DNA from: Apoderus coryli
Lineage: Eukaryota; Arthropoda; Insecta; Coleoptera; Attelabidae
Reading direction: 5' to 3'
Length of the DNA stretch: 64,000 nt
NCBI GenBank assembly: GCA_911728435.2
Contig: OU452204.1
Coordinates: forward strand, 14,942,001-15,006,000
Position 1 is the first letter of the stretch. Each line of letters begins with the position of its first letter. A program made the translations under genes and the position numbers. Positions 20,901 through 32,544 of the stretch are shown piece by piece. The notes under the pieces are model-generated. The model ran no database searches. It worked only from the letters and a program-made list of their open reading frames with translations, and was not told the DNA's origin.

Positions 20901-22748
20901 AGTCTCTGACAGGGCGAGCCAGCGGTTTGCAGGTGAATATTTTGTGCTCGAAACGTTACATACGTGAGCCATTTGAAACTGATTAAGATCTCACAAATAC
21001 AGGCATCGTTATGTTTCGGTAGAGGAATTTTACTGATAATGGTACTAAAAAACAAAAACCAAATATGTTTCGGAATTCGTTATAGGCTCATCTACTGTCG
21101 CCTTTAGACTATATGAATTTTCTCTTTAGAATAGTCGATTTTGTTGTTTTGTGTAGTAGATTTATTTTATTTCCCTTTATGAATCTCTCCTCTTTGTTGA
21201 TCCCTCAATTTTCGGACAATCTTTTTTAATGTATATTAAAGACAAGAAGGAAGGTATATCTTCTAATTTCAACGATTATAATATTCAATTTTGTGGAGCA
21301 GAAGTCTTATATTCCTTGCCCAAAATCAAAAACAACAAAAAAATATACGAACTTTACACCCAAAATCACTACTAGAGAGCCTCTAAAACACCCCTATAGG
21401 TATACTGCTTTGAACAACATCTCAATAAAAAGCTTGTAAATTTAATCATCATCCACCATGTTTAATTTAATGTTAAAACTGAGATATGTTTACATTTCAT
21501 TATTTAGAGGCGAGTAATTTTTTTATACCTACGAATATCATACCCAGCCTCATTAAGCAAAAATGGAACATAAAATATAGGTATAATTTCAAGAGAGCTG
21601 CAAGTTTATCCTTATACGCCAGCAGGAAATTCGCTACGACCACGTGAAAAATTGAAAATACCGCCTCATTTTCCTGTTCATTATATACTTTTCCCAAACC
21701 GCGTGGTAGTAGTTAGACAGAGCCAGCAAGATATAGAAAACGTTGCACAAAAGGAAGTAATAAAATTCTATGTTTCTGAAACCCGGCGAACGTTCGAGAA
21801 CAATAGGGTTGAAGCCTCATAGTGGGTACGAAATGAAAAGGGATGTACTCTTTTTTTTCTCTAACTCTTATGCTCTACTGTTTTGTTCGGGAACAGTTCT
21901 AATGTTGTACGACAATGGGAAAGATAAGTAGAAAATCCAGATTTATTAATTCGAATGCAGTTTTACATCTATGGAAAAATGTAGAATGGAATTCATACGG
22001 GCTTATAAATCTGTAATCAAATTTGAAACAAGTTAACTCCGTAAATCGAGTTATACAGATAAAAGATACAAAGAGTCGATATGAAAAAACTGAACCTGGA
22101 TTATTAGAGCTTCTTAGAAGTGTTGACTTTATTTTTGATAGTTTGATTTTGAATGAAAACAAAAATTACATAGTTTCAACTAATAGTAAATAAATCTAAC
22201 AAACTACAAAAGTACCAGAATGCTTAATTCAGAATACCAAATAACCTATAATGGAGCCCATATAACAACACCACAGCTCTAAACAATAACTATACATATA
22301 AACAATAAAAAACAACCAAGTAGAACCCAAACAACAATATCGAAGTTTAATAAAAATTGTTTAAAGCATTTCTTTCAGCGAGTTTATAAATGAAGTGCAC
22401 GTCGGCCATCTCTGCATTTGAATAGTGATTAATGTAACGGGACTTCAACAAATTCGAAAGAATCAAATCATTGGCGCAGTCATATAACATCAGCGTTACT
22501 GAGTTTTGTTGAATTATTCGCAAATATTCCCGGTATATGTTGAAAAACTTGTAGTTTTAGTTGCTTTGTTTCAAGACCATAGCAAAATAAAATTACAGTC
22601 AGTGGCGTACATATATTTAGTCAATAATTTTTATTACGTTGCCCCCCAACGCCACTGGACTTAAAAATTTTGATCTAGTTAGGGCTTTGTAAGTACTACA
22701 TATTTCTAGCAACAACGCTGCTAAATTTCAAAGAAATCGGTAAGGATA
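17931..22748 (-). other. robo intron sequence, no recognised element
   Basis: About 4.8 kb of AT-rich DNA with long A/T runs (e.g. near 20395-20417). I see no coding block, TIR pair or tandem array. Confidence 0.5.
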
Positions 22749-24380
22749 TACACTATTGGACAAAAGTAGAGCAACAAAGTGCTTTTATTTTTTGAATTTG
22801 AAAAACTAATTAAATATTATTGTAATCCCCAGTTAATTTTAATGAAATATTATCCCTAATATTAGTAATATTTCACAATATTTTGGTACACTTTATACGA
22901 AATGCAGGTACAGAAATATATATACTTATAAAGATCGAAGAAATGAAGTGCGACAAAAGTAAAGCAACAAATTGTGTCAACAGTATTTTATTTTACATAT
23001 TACGATAAAAAACATTAAACACATTTAATAATTAAAATAGCTAGAAGTATTATGTTAATAATTAATAGAACATCCATTATTATTTATTATTTGCCAGCAA
23101 CGTCGCAGCATTGAAGCAATCAATTTTTGGGCAGTATTTTCGGAAAGGTTTTTCCAAACTCCATTGATTTTATTTATCAATGATGGTTTATTTCTGAATA
23201 CTTGTGTACGAATTCCACGCTGAACTTCTTCACATAGATTTTAAATAAAATCAAAGGTCTGAGGATATAGTGCCGCCCACTCCAAAACCAGAACGTTATT
23301 TTCTTGAAACCACTCTTAAACAATTCGGAAGTGTTTTGGATCGTTATCCTATTAAGAAATAAAATGCAACGGCAGTTCCCACTCTGCATAAGACAACATT
23401 TAATTTTGCATTAGATCTTTATAGACAAATCGATCCATGGTGTCATTAATGAAGTTTAAAGGAACCACCCCATTCCATGAGAAACAACCCTATGGAAAAC
23501 ACTGCCTTTACCTGTGGGTGTAACGTATTTGGGATGAAATCTTAGATTGATTGGTCGTCTTATTTGCTTCATTCTATCATAATTGAAAATTTTATAACGC
23601 GTTTCATCGCTAAATAACACTTTTTCCCAATCGTCTACTGTCCAATTTAAATGTTCACGTGCAAATTCAAGCCTAGCTACTCCATTTCTTGCCGAAATAA
23701 GCGGCTTTTTAGCCGGGCGTCTATTAAATAACTTTGCGTCTACCACCCTTCTTTGAACTGTCCGTGGACTATCCTCAATTTCGGAAATTTCAGCAATTAT
23801 TCTAGGTGCAGATATCCAAGGATCATTTTGGGAAATTCTTTTAAGGCGTCTGTCTGTCCTAGTTGTTGTTTTTCTCGAGCTTGCCGATTTCGGTATATTC
23901 TCTAAATATCCCCTTTCATTGTAACTTGAAATTATTTTGGATACGCTGTCTCTGGGTAAAAACAAACCGTCTTGCAATTGGGCTTGTATTGTACCTTACA
24001 AGTGTGCAATCACTACTCTCTGTTTTAATTCTTTCGAAATTGGAATACCTCTTGGCATGATTAATCCAGCACAGAAATATTAATTAAACATAAAATAAAC
24101 TCAGCAAAAATATTTTAACCTTTACTGTCACCTTTCTTTTTTAGGCAAATATTAAAATGTTGCTTTACTTTTGACGCATTACAATATTGTATTAAAAGTT
24201 TACGTCAATATCAGTTCATTTGTTTTGATTGTTGGAAAAAGCAGTTGCCGGCGATAATAGCAGCCTACGTTGATATTTAAGACACGACGTATTTAAATAC
24301 GATATCATGCATTTAATATTATAAAATCGAGATTTGTCTAATTTTTCGAAAGTGTTGCTCTACTTTTGTCCAATAGTGTA
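22749..24380 (-). mobile_element. Tc1-like transposon, structurally complete
   Basis: The ends are CACTATTGGACAAAAGTAGA... at 22751 and its complement ending at 24378. Terminal repeats match over about 25 bp and are flanked by TA on both sides (22749-22750, 24379-24380), the normal Tc1/mariner target duplication. At 1628 bp it has the standard length. It encodes a Tc1-type transposase on the minus strand. It sits in the robo intron between the Ig2 and Ig3 exons. Confidence 0.92.
23055..24059 (-). pseudogene. Tc1-like transposase, inactivated
   Basis: The start is MPRGIPISKELKQRVVIAHL at 24059, followed by a stop, then a 173-codon open stretch with the paired-like helix-turn-helix region (VSKIISSYNERGY, SPRTVQRRVV) and the first catalytic Asp (KVLFSDETRYKIF). 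After a frame change the second Asp is kept in DNDPKHFRIV. In the third block the family motif PIENLW reads DFI-stop-NLC, so the catalytic Glu codon GAA has become TAA. The total of about 335 codons equals a full Tc1 transposase. Stops and at least one frameshift make it inactive. Confidence 0.9.
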
Positions 24381-25718
24381 TTTAACTTAAATTAAAAAAA
24401 CTTTAACACCTTGTATCCATGAAATGACCCGAGAAATCTATTGCTATAATACGCTTAACTATTTCCGCGTCTTTTCGAAACACCCTGTGTGTGTGAAAAT
24501 TTTCGATATTTGCTTTTTACCCTGTAGTTCTTTTTAATAATGTATCAATTATATCAACTTTGGGGCTAAATATTGTATTATCCACATTTATTGAAGAGTA
24601 GTTTATTTTGTCCATCTGAAAATATCGCGCCTCGCAGATGAATTCTTTTGTAAACCTGCGAACTTTTTTATGTTTTGTATAAAAAAAAATTCTTTTAAAT
24701 ATAAAAAAGAGAAGCGGAATTAATTAATTTTCTTATGGAACTGTATATTAAAGGAAAAAATACAAGACAAAACTTTTAAATTATAGACTAATTATTAAAT
24801 TTAAAAAAGTTGTCGTCTAGAGTAATCTTTATAATATGACTGAGGTTAGAGATATCCACGTGTCATCACCAGTTCCCCGAATGCGTTCAAGGTATTCCGA
24901 TAATGTAACATTCACAACAAATCACAAGTAAATTAGCGAATATATAATAACATTACGAACCACGTTTTAACACCATTAAATCATCTTTCTTTTTCTTCTC
25001 CTATTTAACGTACTCTCTGCTGTTACAAACTTTATTGCGTCCATATGGTGGTGAATATGCAAACGTCATTTCGAAAAGACTTATTTTCTTTCATAAAATA
25101 CCTTACAAACCAACTTTGAGCCTTAAATCAAGCCAAATACACAAATGTGTATTATAAGTTGAGAAATTGGCTTGGAACTTTTGAAATATGGTTCTTCTTT
25201 CATTATTTGCTTACCTATATAGGATTCACAAACACATATGAACATAAAAGTGATATTGGCATCGAACGATTTTAGATTTATAGTTGTTGGTGTGAGTTAT
25301 TTACATTTTTGAAATGCAGTTTATTTTTTCTTTAATATATTATGGTTCAACTTTCATTAAGTTACCTACGTAGATCGTAGATGACGTTTGAGGTAAACAA
25401 CAATATTCTTGAGCTCAGGGACGTACTTACAGCTTACATATACAGTAATGGTGATAATTACTTCATGTATGTAATATAATTCTTTGAAATTCACACATTA
25501 GAATAGGTATAGTGTTTCTAAAGTTAGTTTAAAATGATATAAAAAACAACAACTCGATATCCCTTTGTAATGTCACACTACCATGCTGATTGATCCACAA
25601 CTCATCAGAGGTGATCGGCAGCCAGTCTGACGATTCAGCACGATCAAAAACAGACCATATTAGAGCTGACATTTTCAATTCTTCATGCAAATATATAAAA
25701 ACTAAACAAAAGACTTAC
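24381..25718 (-). other. robo intron sequence, no recognised element
   Basis: AT-rich; no coding block or repeat recognised. Confidence 0.5.
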
Positions 25719-26000
25719 CATGTACAGTCAAAGTAGCAATCGGTGACTCTCTCGATCCCACCAAATTATCAGCTACACATTGGTACCGACCTTCGTCATG
25801 CTGCCTCACATCTGATATCATCAAATTGCCTCCGTCTACAACTCTAATTCGACGTCCATCTACCTCTAGGAGCTCCTCATCTTTTTTCCATACCAGCCTT
25901 GGCTCAGGATGACCTTTTGGTGCTCCACACTGTAGCAATGCTGTCTCACCAGCTGCTACTCGGGTATCTGTCGGGACTACTCGGAACTCGTCTCGGAGAA
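25719..26000 (-). CDS. robo: robo exon: Ig2
   Basis: The acceptor TTTTTTCAG lies above 26000 and the donor GGTAAGT follows 25719. The exon reads [20 protein letters not shown], then the first cysteine ([13 protein letters not shown]), tryptophan ([11 protein letters not shown]) and second cysteine ([18 protein letters not shown]). Length is 2 + 93 codons + 1, matching phase 1 at both sides. Ig2 lies next to Ig1, the main Slit-binding domain, and is the most 5' exon I can identify. Confidence 0.96.
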
Positions 26001-26085
26001 CTGAAAAAATTAAACAGATTTATAAATTTCACTTCATTTGATTTGATAGTATTTTCAGCAGTAATTATTTTATGTTGTTGCCTTT

Positions 26086-26128
26086 TAGGCTGATGATGGA
26101 GTTGAGATTCCGAAACATGTCCCTGTAA
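26086..26128 (+). ncRNA. hammerhead ribozyme motif next to the robo Ig2 exon
   Basis: CTGATGA (26090-26096), one extra T, stem II GGA/TCC with an internal segment (26098-26111), GAA (26112-26114), palindromic stem III ACATGT (26115-26120) and C26121, giving GUC. Stem I pairs AGG (26087-26089) with CCT (26122-26124) plus a GU wobble. It lies about 86 bp from the Ig2 splice acceptor on the opposite strand. I found no clear inverted partner. Confidence 0.65.
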
Positions 26129-26474
26129 TTGTGAAAGAATCAAGTTTTTTTAATAAATTGGTGGAGACGACATTGTAATTCATAAACATTTTATATTTAC
26201 AAACACATGTCGTGTTAAATCATATCTGATTCTATCATCAACGTCTTAAAAATGTTCGAAGTCGTCGAAATGTTTGAACAAGATAAGAGGAATATTCAAC
26301 TGAATGTGTAGATTTACAAATTATAATATTTCTTACTGATATCGATAAAACCGTCAAAATATTTATCCAAATTTATGACATGTACAAATAAATAAAATGC
26401 AGTACGAATGGGTTGAACTTTATTGAATTTTAATACAATATTTTTAGTCTAGGCAATTAAATTCAATTTAGGAA

Positions 26475-27768
26475 ATATCAGATCCAATAAATATCGTTTC
26501 CGGATTTGCCAATTATTTTCGTAGTGTATATGTTGATTCGATAAGCCAGGAGTTTACTGAGACTTTTAACAGTGATGATCTGGTAGATGTGGGGAGCTTG
26601 GATATGGAAGATGTTCTAAGTGCTCTGAAAAGTCTAAAACCGAAGATGACTGCAGGTATGGATAACCTACCCGCGATGGTGGTTAAAGATTGTGCTTATG
26701 CATTTGTGGAACCATTGTACTACATTTTTAATTTATCCCTGCGGTCCAACTTGTTTTCTAACTACTGGAAGATAGCTCGTATATGTCCTATTCATAAATC
26801 GGGAGATATTAGCAGAATCGAAAACTATCGACCTATTTCAATTCTTCCTAATTTCGCAAAGGTTTTTAAAATTGCTCTGCACAATAAGTTATTTGGGCAA
26901 ATAAAACATATTCTAGTTTACCAGCAAGATTGGTTCATTAAGGGTCGTTCTACGGTGACCAATCTAACCACTTTCCTGCAGGATGTAATTCCGGCTGTCG
27001 GTCGAGGTTTGCAAGTCGACGCAATCTATACCGAATTTTCCAAGGCGTTCGATAAGATTGATCATTCCCTGATTCAACAGAAGATGTGCGACATTGGCTT
27101 CAGCAGGGATCTGATATCTTTTTTTCAGTCCTATCTGTGAGCAAGGCAACAGTTTGTTGAATACAATGGATTCAGTTCAAGTTCATTCACAGCCTCAAGT
27201 GGAACTCCACAGGGCAGTACTTTGGCTCCTCTTCTCTTTGCAATATTCGTAAACGATATTGGCTCTGGTTTCAATTTCAAACTGTATCGCACTGTTGTTT
27301 GTGAGAACGATTACGCACAGCTTGAAACAGATCTGTGTCTGCTCTCCGAATGGTGTGATCTGAATAGATTTCCTCTAAATCTGAACAAATGTAAGTCGGT
27401 GACATTTACAAGACGTTAAGATCCGTTTTTGCGAAACTACATGATCGATAATTCAAATTTGGGACGCTGCTCTTTAATCAAAGATCTTGGTGTATACTTG
27501 GATGGTGATTTATCTTTCAACTACCACATTGAGCAAGTTTCTGCTAATGCTTTGCGAATGTTAGGATTTATTTTTAGACAGACCAGAGAATTCAACAACA
27601 TGGACTGCCTGAAAAGTCTCTATTTCGCCTTTGTTGTGTCTATTTTGGAATTCGCTACAATCATTTGGTCGCCCATCTACCGTGTTCATATACAGAGATT
27701 GGAGATTATCCAACGTAAGTTTTTAAAATATTTGCCATTTAAAATTATTATTATTATTATTATTAAAA
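26475..27768 (+). pseudogene. LINE B: reverse transcriptase, 5'-truncated and internally deleted
   Basis: The non-LTR reverse transcriptase starts SDPINIVSGFANYF and continues through LKPKMTAGMDNLPA, NYRPISILPNFAKVF, GRSTVTNLTTF, the catalytic block A (AIYTEFSKAFDKIDH) and block B (SSGTPQGSTLAPLLFAIFVNDI). A stop (27138-27140) follows FFQSYL. The FADD block is deleted: FKLYRTVVCENDYAQ follows directly. The C-terminal part resumes with DLGVYLDGDLSFNYH and EIIQRKFLKYLPF. The 3' tail is (ATT)n at 27746-27766. It is related to family A (32545-34009). A stop and a deletion of the active site make it inactive. Confidence 0.88.
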
Positions 27769-29110
27769 CGCTTAAAAGCTCTTTTGTTAAAAATTAGGTA
27801 GGTACTAAGAGAATAAACTATAAAATACAGAGATTTCCATTTATAAAAATCATATTTTCCGCCCAAACTCTTAATTCTAATTACCTTAAAGAGCGTTAAA
27901 TGTTTGCTAATTGAAACGATTCTCTATTTTTAATAATAACAAAGTCATGCTCTAGTTGTTGCTCTAAAACATCTAGTAAAACTTTGAGACAGGGTTTATC
28001 CAAAAATGATAAATACATATTATTTATTTTTAGTCCTTATCACGAAAAAATAGCCTTTACCCATCCAATCAATTCTCGATAACATATTCAACCCTCTTAA
28101 TGAATTTTCTGTGTATACAAGCCCATTTTTTTTCGCCTGTTATCTCTCCAAATTCCACGTCCCATATTCTGTTGTTATCATCATTTTTATTAGAGAAAAT
28201 GATATTTCAAAATGTCCCCGAGTGTCAGACAAAACAAAATCACGACCCTTTCACATACAATTTTTTTCTGTTATTCGGTTTTTGGTATTTGAAAATTTCT
28301 ATACTATGGTCAACAATGCTGTCGTTTATAATAAATGACACAACATAACGACAAAAAAGGGTTTTGTGAGTATATACTCGTACGTGGGGGTTAAAAGCGG
28401 TCGTAAAAATCCGGAAAGACATGGTTTGGAAACATGTTATTGGACACTTCAAGTATTTTTATTGATAAAGAATTTGACAATAAATAAAGCGTACTTTAAT
28501 TTACTTCCCGAATATGAGTGAAATTTCAGAAGATTGAATTCCAACATTTAGTACTCTTTTTGGGTAATTCTACATGGTTAAACACATAGAAATTTCGTCG
28601 TCTCATTTTATTTATACAAAAATTTAGTTTTGAATAATTGCTTTTTATTTATTTTTGAATTTGGCTCCAACTTTGATAGAAATAAGGAAATTGCCAAAGT
28701 TGAGTTATATATGCAGAAGAATATTATGTAACTTAAAATATACAGGGATTTGCGGACGCATGACTATGAAATTAAACGAATATTCAGAAAAACAGACACA
28801 AAACAATTACTCTAAAGGCGCAATCGGATTCTCACTATGTTCGCTTGTGTTTTTCACAATTGAATTACACAGAAAAAATAATTTGCTTGGTTTAAATCGC
28901 TAAGTTTCCATTCAAGCATATGTTAGATTTGTATATCCCCGAGAATATATCTATTTCAATGTAGATTATCAAATTCTCAATGGTATTAATTTGAATGGAG
29001 CATATGAATATTTAGTTTTAGGATGCCTGAATACACATTTTAAGAGTAATTACTACTTATTCCAAAAAAATGTAGTCTTAAATTAAATAAACTGGTTACT
29101 CAATCATAAC
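27769..29110. other. no recognised element
   Basis: AT-rich sequence; several short open frames but none with protein-like composition. Confidence 0.5.
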
Positions 29111-29430
29111 ATACAGGGTTTAGAATAAAGTATAGCGTCGGATTACATTGAAAATTTAATATGCTTATATTGAGAATATGAATTCTCAAAGCAAGTATAG
29201 AATTAGCTTATATTAAACATTTGGTATGATTATTTTGAGAATAAGAATTCTCAAAGTAAGTATAGAATTAGATTATATTAAACATTCGGTATGATTATTT
29301 TGAGAATATGAATTCTCAAAGTAAGTATAGAATTAGATTATATTAAACATTTGGTATGACCATTTTGAGAATATGAGCTCATACAGGCTTTAGATTAAAG
29401 TATAGCATCTGATCATATTGAGAATATACG
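29111..29430. repeat. 65-bp tandem repeat, about 3-4 copies
   Basis: The block GAGAATATGAATTCTCAAAG starts at 29172, 29237, 29302 and (partly) 29367, exactly 65 bp apart. Units differ at only a few positions. Each contains a small palindrome, TTTGAGAAT...ATTCTCAAA. The flanks carry a further diverged pair, CATACAGG(G/C)TTTAGA, at about 29111 and 29382. Related GAGAATAT strings occur just upstream near 28941-28975. Confidence 0.88.
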
Positions 29431-30623
29431 TTCGTAAAGAAAATCGATGGATTATTTCAAAAAAAAATTAAAATACGAGTTCAAAATACAAATTTATTAA
29501 ATATACAGAGACACCTCTGAATATATAATAACAATACATATATTAATAACAATAATTATTATATTATATTTGTGTAGGTACCTACTGTACTGTGCCACAC
29601 GATCACAGAAAAAAAAACAAAAAAAAGAAAAAACAACCGTGTTGCGTGTCTTATCTCTAAATTTTTGTATTAATAATTTTTAGGTTTAATAATAAAGTAC
29701 TTATTTACATAATATTTTTGGCTAGTAGCTACAGCACCAATCGACAGAAAAAAACTAACAAAGTAACAAACAAAAAATTCAAAAATAATTCCAACAGTCT
29801 CTAGCCAGATCTGATGTGTTTTGCGTACAAGAACTTGCCCTAGAAGATCTGAAATATAAAATATGTACGTATGAATAGTGCCTCCAAAGAGAAGAAAAAT
29901 GAACAAAACCCGATACAACAAAATAGCTGTCTAAAACAAAACAAAAAATTTATTCAATTTAGATGAATGAGAAATAAGTATCTATTAATAAATCCTAAAT
30001 AAACTTGAATAATATTGCACACAAGAAGTACAGGAAGATCCACTGAGAACAGGAACCTATTTTGCAATTTCCGAGGGAACTATAATAAAAAAACCATGGA
30101 AATACCTATCTACCCATCATTGAAAGTTTTTTTTTTATACCAGCCCAACTCTAAGAACAAACCAAACAAATGCATCATGAAACGGGAATCATTTAACTTT
30201 TCCTTGATAATAAACATATTTTTTGTAATCTTACATGGGAATGGATAAGTAAAAATGAATCCAGTTTAGCCTTTGTTGGGTCAACATGTGTATTAGCATG
30301 TACCTACAAGTTTTACAATACCTACCCACAAGTACCTAGACTTAGATTACTTTATAAAAAGCTCACTTCTTATTTATATAATAATTAATGTTTAGAAAAT
30401 ATAGTTTATTCTGAACGTATAAATTTTGTTATTAGATAGGTAGGTAAACCTACTTCTGGTGTTAAAATGAACTCTTTATAAGTAATCATTAAAAAAAGCC
30501 CCGGGAAACAAATGCCACATTAGATCCGCACATTTAATAATAATTATTGCTACTTGGTAGATAGTGTTTTAAGATACGATACTATAATTTTCATATTCCA
30601 TTGTAAAAACAAAATTCACTTAC
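29431..30623. other. no recognised element
   Basis: A minus-strand open stretch at 29670-29921 follows a plausible acceptor (TTTCAG at about 29852) but its translation is unconvincing. Nothing else was seen. Confidence 0.45.
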
Positions 30624-30705
30624 CTTGGAACACTTGAATTATGGAGTCTGGACAACCCCATTCTTTAAGAAGTACTTCCATTTCCTGAGCGTTTTGTTCC
30701 TCCAT
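30624..30705 (-). CDS. possible first exon of a SAM-like domain protein
   Basis: On the minus strand an ATG at 30705 opens MEEQNAQEMEVLLKEWGCPD then SIIQVFQ, followed directly by a good donor (CAAG|GTAAGTG) in phase 1. The pattern LLKEWG..D.I..F resembles the first helices of SAM-type domains found in insect proteins and some transposon-derived genes. No matching second exon was found to its left. It sits just downstream of a LINE-like tail. Its start codon, donor and amphipathic pattern support a real exon, but the identity is uncertain. Confidence 0.4.
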
Positions 30706-30729
30706 AACACACAATAATATATTTTGATT

Positions 30730-31090
30730 TTTTATTTTATTTATTTATTAATTTAACGGTTATATAGAGGTAAAATTTAAAATGTATTACAAAAACTTGA
30801 GATGATTTTTTAATTCTATAACTAGGTATAATACATCAATAAGAATGCTTCAAATGTTAGTTTCTCAACAAAAACATCAAAGTAACGCCGATATTTTTCA
30901 AGTTGGGACTTCCCCGGTCTACTCGGGAGATCTCGGCTACGAATTATACGTAGGTTAGGTATGCAACTTGCAAAAAATGCATGGTCACAAAATGTAAAAG
31001 CATGGGCCATGTTGCCAGTAGCTCCATTTAAGTTAAATAAACATTGCAAGTACTTTTTTAGATATCTAGGAAGAGGATTCATTCCAAAGG
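30730..31090 (-). repeat. putative 3' end of an unclassified retroelement
   Basis: The minus strand ends in ...CGTTAAATTAATAAATAAATAAA at about 30730, like the (TAAA)n tails of the LINEs here. The upstream minus-strand frame at 30822-31082 (FFASCIPNLRIIRSRDLPSR) is open for 86 codons but matches nothing I know. It is called mainly from the tail. Confidence 0.35.
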
Positions 31091-31800
31091 AATAATTCTT
31101 AGTTGTAATAGTTTTGTATATAACTAAAGCTAAGGTGTAATAACCAAATTAGATTATGTTTGCTAAATACTTCTATTAGTTGTTTTCACACTATTAAAAT
31201 AACAAATTGTCCTCAAACAACAAATAACTTTATGGATACCACTAGCAAAATATGGAGAATCGAATTAATATTGTATGGTTGCAGCAAAATAAATATACCT
31301 ATTTACCTTCTTACATTGTCTTTATAAAAACAATGCTTCTTATTATCACTTAGGGCAACACTGTGCAATATGCTTCATTGGAGAATATAGAGTGCGACCG
31401 AATCTCAGATCAAGGTCAAAATGAAATGACGAATTTTTGAAATGAAAATATTTTATATTTGAATCAAATTTATGGCATATTCAATTTGAGTATACGAATA
31501 TCCTTATTATAAGCTGCTGTGGTCTTATTTAAAGAACACTGAATATTTAATATAAGAAACCATACATTCTTAAATCAAGGAGGTGGGTCATTTAAACAGA
31601 GTATGTTTGAATGTTCTAATGAAAACTATTTATTTAAAGTGAACATTTTTGTTGAATATATGGAAATCTACATTTAAGCATTTCAAAATTTTCAATTTAA
31701 AATATTTTACTTCGAATGAGAATAAAAAGTCTTAGAACAAGTCAAAAAAAATAAGAATATTGAAATGTTTAATTTGAGTATTTGCTTTTTTCTGTGTATG
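31091..31800. other. no recognised element
   Basis: AT-rich; nothing recognised. Confidence 0.5.
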
Positions 31801-31823
31801 AATAGAACGCTGTCTTGCGGTAT

Positions 31824-31866
31824 TCCGCAACTGAAGAGACGAATTGAAGTCGAAACAGTAGAATTA
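31824..31866 (+). ncRNA. hammerhead ribozyme motif (left arm)
   Basis: CTGAAGA (31831-31837), stem II GAC/GTC (38-40, 49-51) with no extra base, GAA, then ACAGTA (31855-31860) giving a minimal stem III and a GUA triplet. Stem I is poor, with no immediate pairing across the junction. Confidence 0.5.
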
Positions 31867-31929
31867 TTGTCTTCTCTAACAGAAAGTGCAAAACTTTGAC
31901 TGGTTAGATATTACTAGTTAGTGTGTAGA

Positions 31930-31972
31930 AAATTCTACTGTTTCGACTTCAATTCGTCTCTTCAGTTGCGGA
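31930..31972 (-). ncRNA. hammerhead ribozyme motif (right arm)
   Basis: Inverted copy of the 31824-31866 motif with the same core and stem II, and the same doubtful stem I. Confidence 0.5.
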
Positions 31973-32322
31973 ATACGGCAAGACAGCGTTTTATTCTTCA
32001 CGCCAAGTAAAAAAAAAATAATCAAATCAACTTTGCATTCCAATAATTGAAGATAATTCGGAGTTTTGCGAGTTTTTCGAAGGATAACTTATGAATAAAT
32101 ATTTCGTACGTGTTCAGAGTTGGACTATTTTGATAAATAATTTTCAATTAAGATACTAAAAAGCACCCTAAAATTATTGAAACCATTACAAGCGAGACAC
32201 CCCCTAGAATAAATTGGTTTCAAAATGTGTATTAAAATATAATTTTGAACAAGTACTCCATAATAGTAAAGGAGGGAAATGGTAGTCAAGAATCCACAGA
32301 ATAAACACATTTTAATCAAATA

Positions 32323-32367
32323 ATCCGCGAGACATGTTTCGGACATACAATGTCAAACTTCAGTGCC
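32323..32367 (-). ncRNA. degenerate hammerhead motif
   Basis: Minus strand: CTGAAGT (the last core A is T), a 5-bp stem II GACAT/ATGTC, GAAAC, palindromic ACATGT and a GUC triplet. The downstream TTTATTCTGTGGATTCTTGAC resembles the end of the 15.7-16.05-kb element. It is probably an inactive relic of the same group. Confidence 0.5.
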
Positions 32368-32544
32368 TTAAATTGCAGCACGCAAATTGTCAATAAACTG
32401 AAATGATCTAATTCAATTTGTAGAAGAAAAACTTATTAACAATAATATTTAAATTATGTTACATTTATAAAACTCATTTAGCTAATAAATAATGTTTAAA
32501 TTACTATTGTTTTTTTTTTTTCTATTTGTATGTCATATTTATTT

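Larger units (their letters stand above)
1..26000 (-). other. robo: robo-family gene, partial (exons Ig2 to FN3-2)
   Basis: This is the gene-level span of a Roundabout receptor, the single-pass membrane receptor for Slit that controls axon crossing at the midline. Seven exons are visible on the minus strand: 25719-26000, 17346-17480, 17047-17178, 6717-6994, 4461-4677, 548-786 and 1-422. Each is bounded by AG and GT, and reading frames join without a break. The order Ig2-Ig3-Ig4-Ig5-FN3-FN3 and family-typical strings such as PPPIIQIGPANQTLP and NPPPSVFW identify it. Ig1, the transmembrane segment and the cytoplasmic CC motifs are outside what I can see. Introns are 125 bp to about 10 kb and loaded with transposons. 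I cannot decide which insect paralogue (robo1 or robo2/3) it is from these exons alone. Confidence 0.93.
31801..31995. mobile_element. fold-back element with hammerhead motifs in both arms
   Basis: Arms 31801-31865 and 31931-31995 are inverted copies of 65 bp with about two mismatches, around a 65-bp spacer. Each arm contains CTGAAGA, GAC/GTC stem II with an 8-nt loop, and GAAAC. The arms are nearly identical, indicating a fairly young insertion. Confidence 0.8.

Noticed and set aside
29670..29921. Minus-strand open frame as second exon of the SAM-like gene
   Set aside because: The acceptor and phase fit, but the translation does not continue a SAM domain and looks like low-complexity hydrophobic AT-rich sequence.
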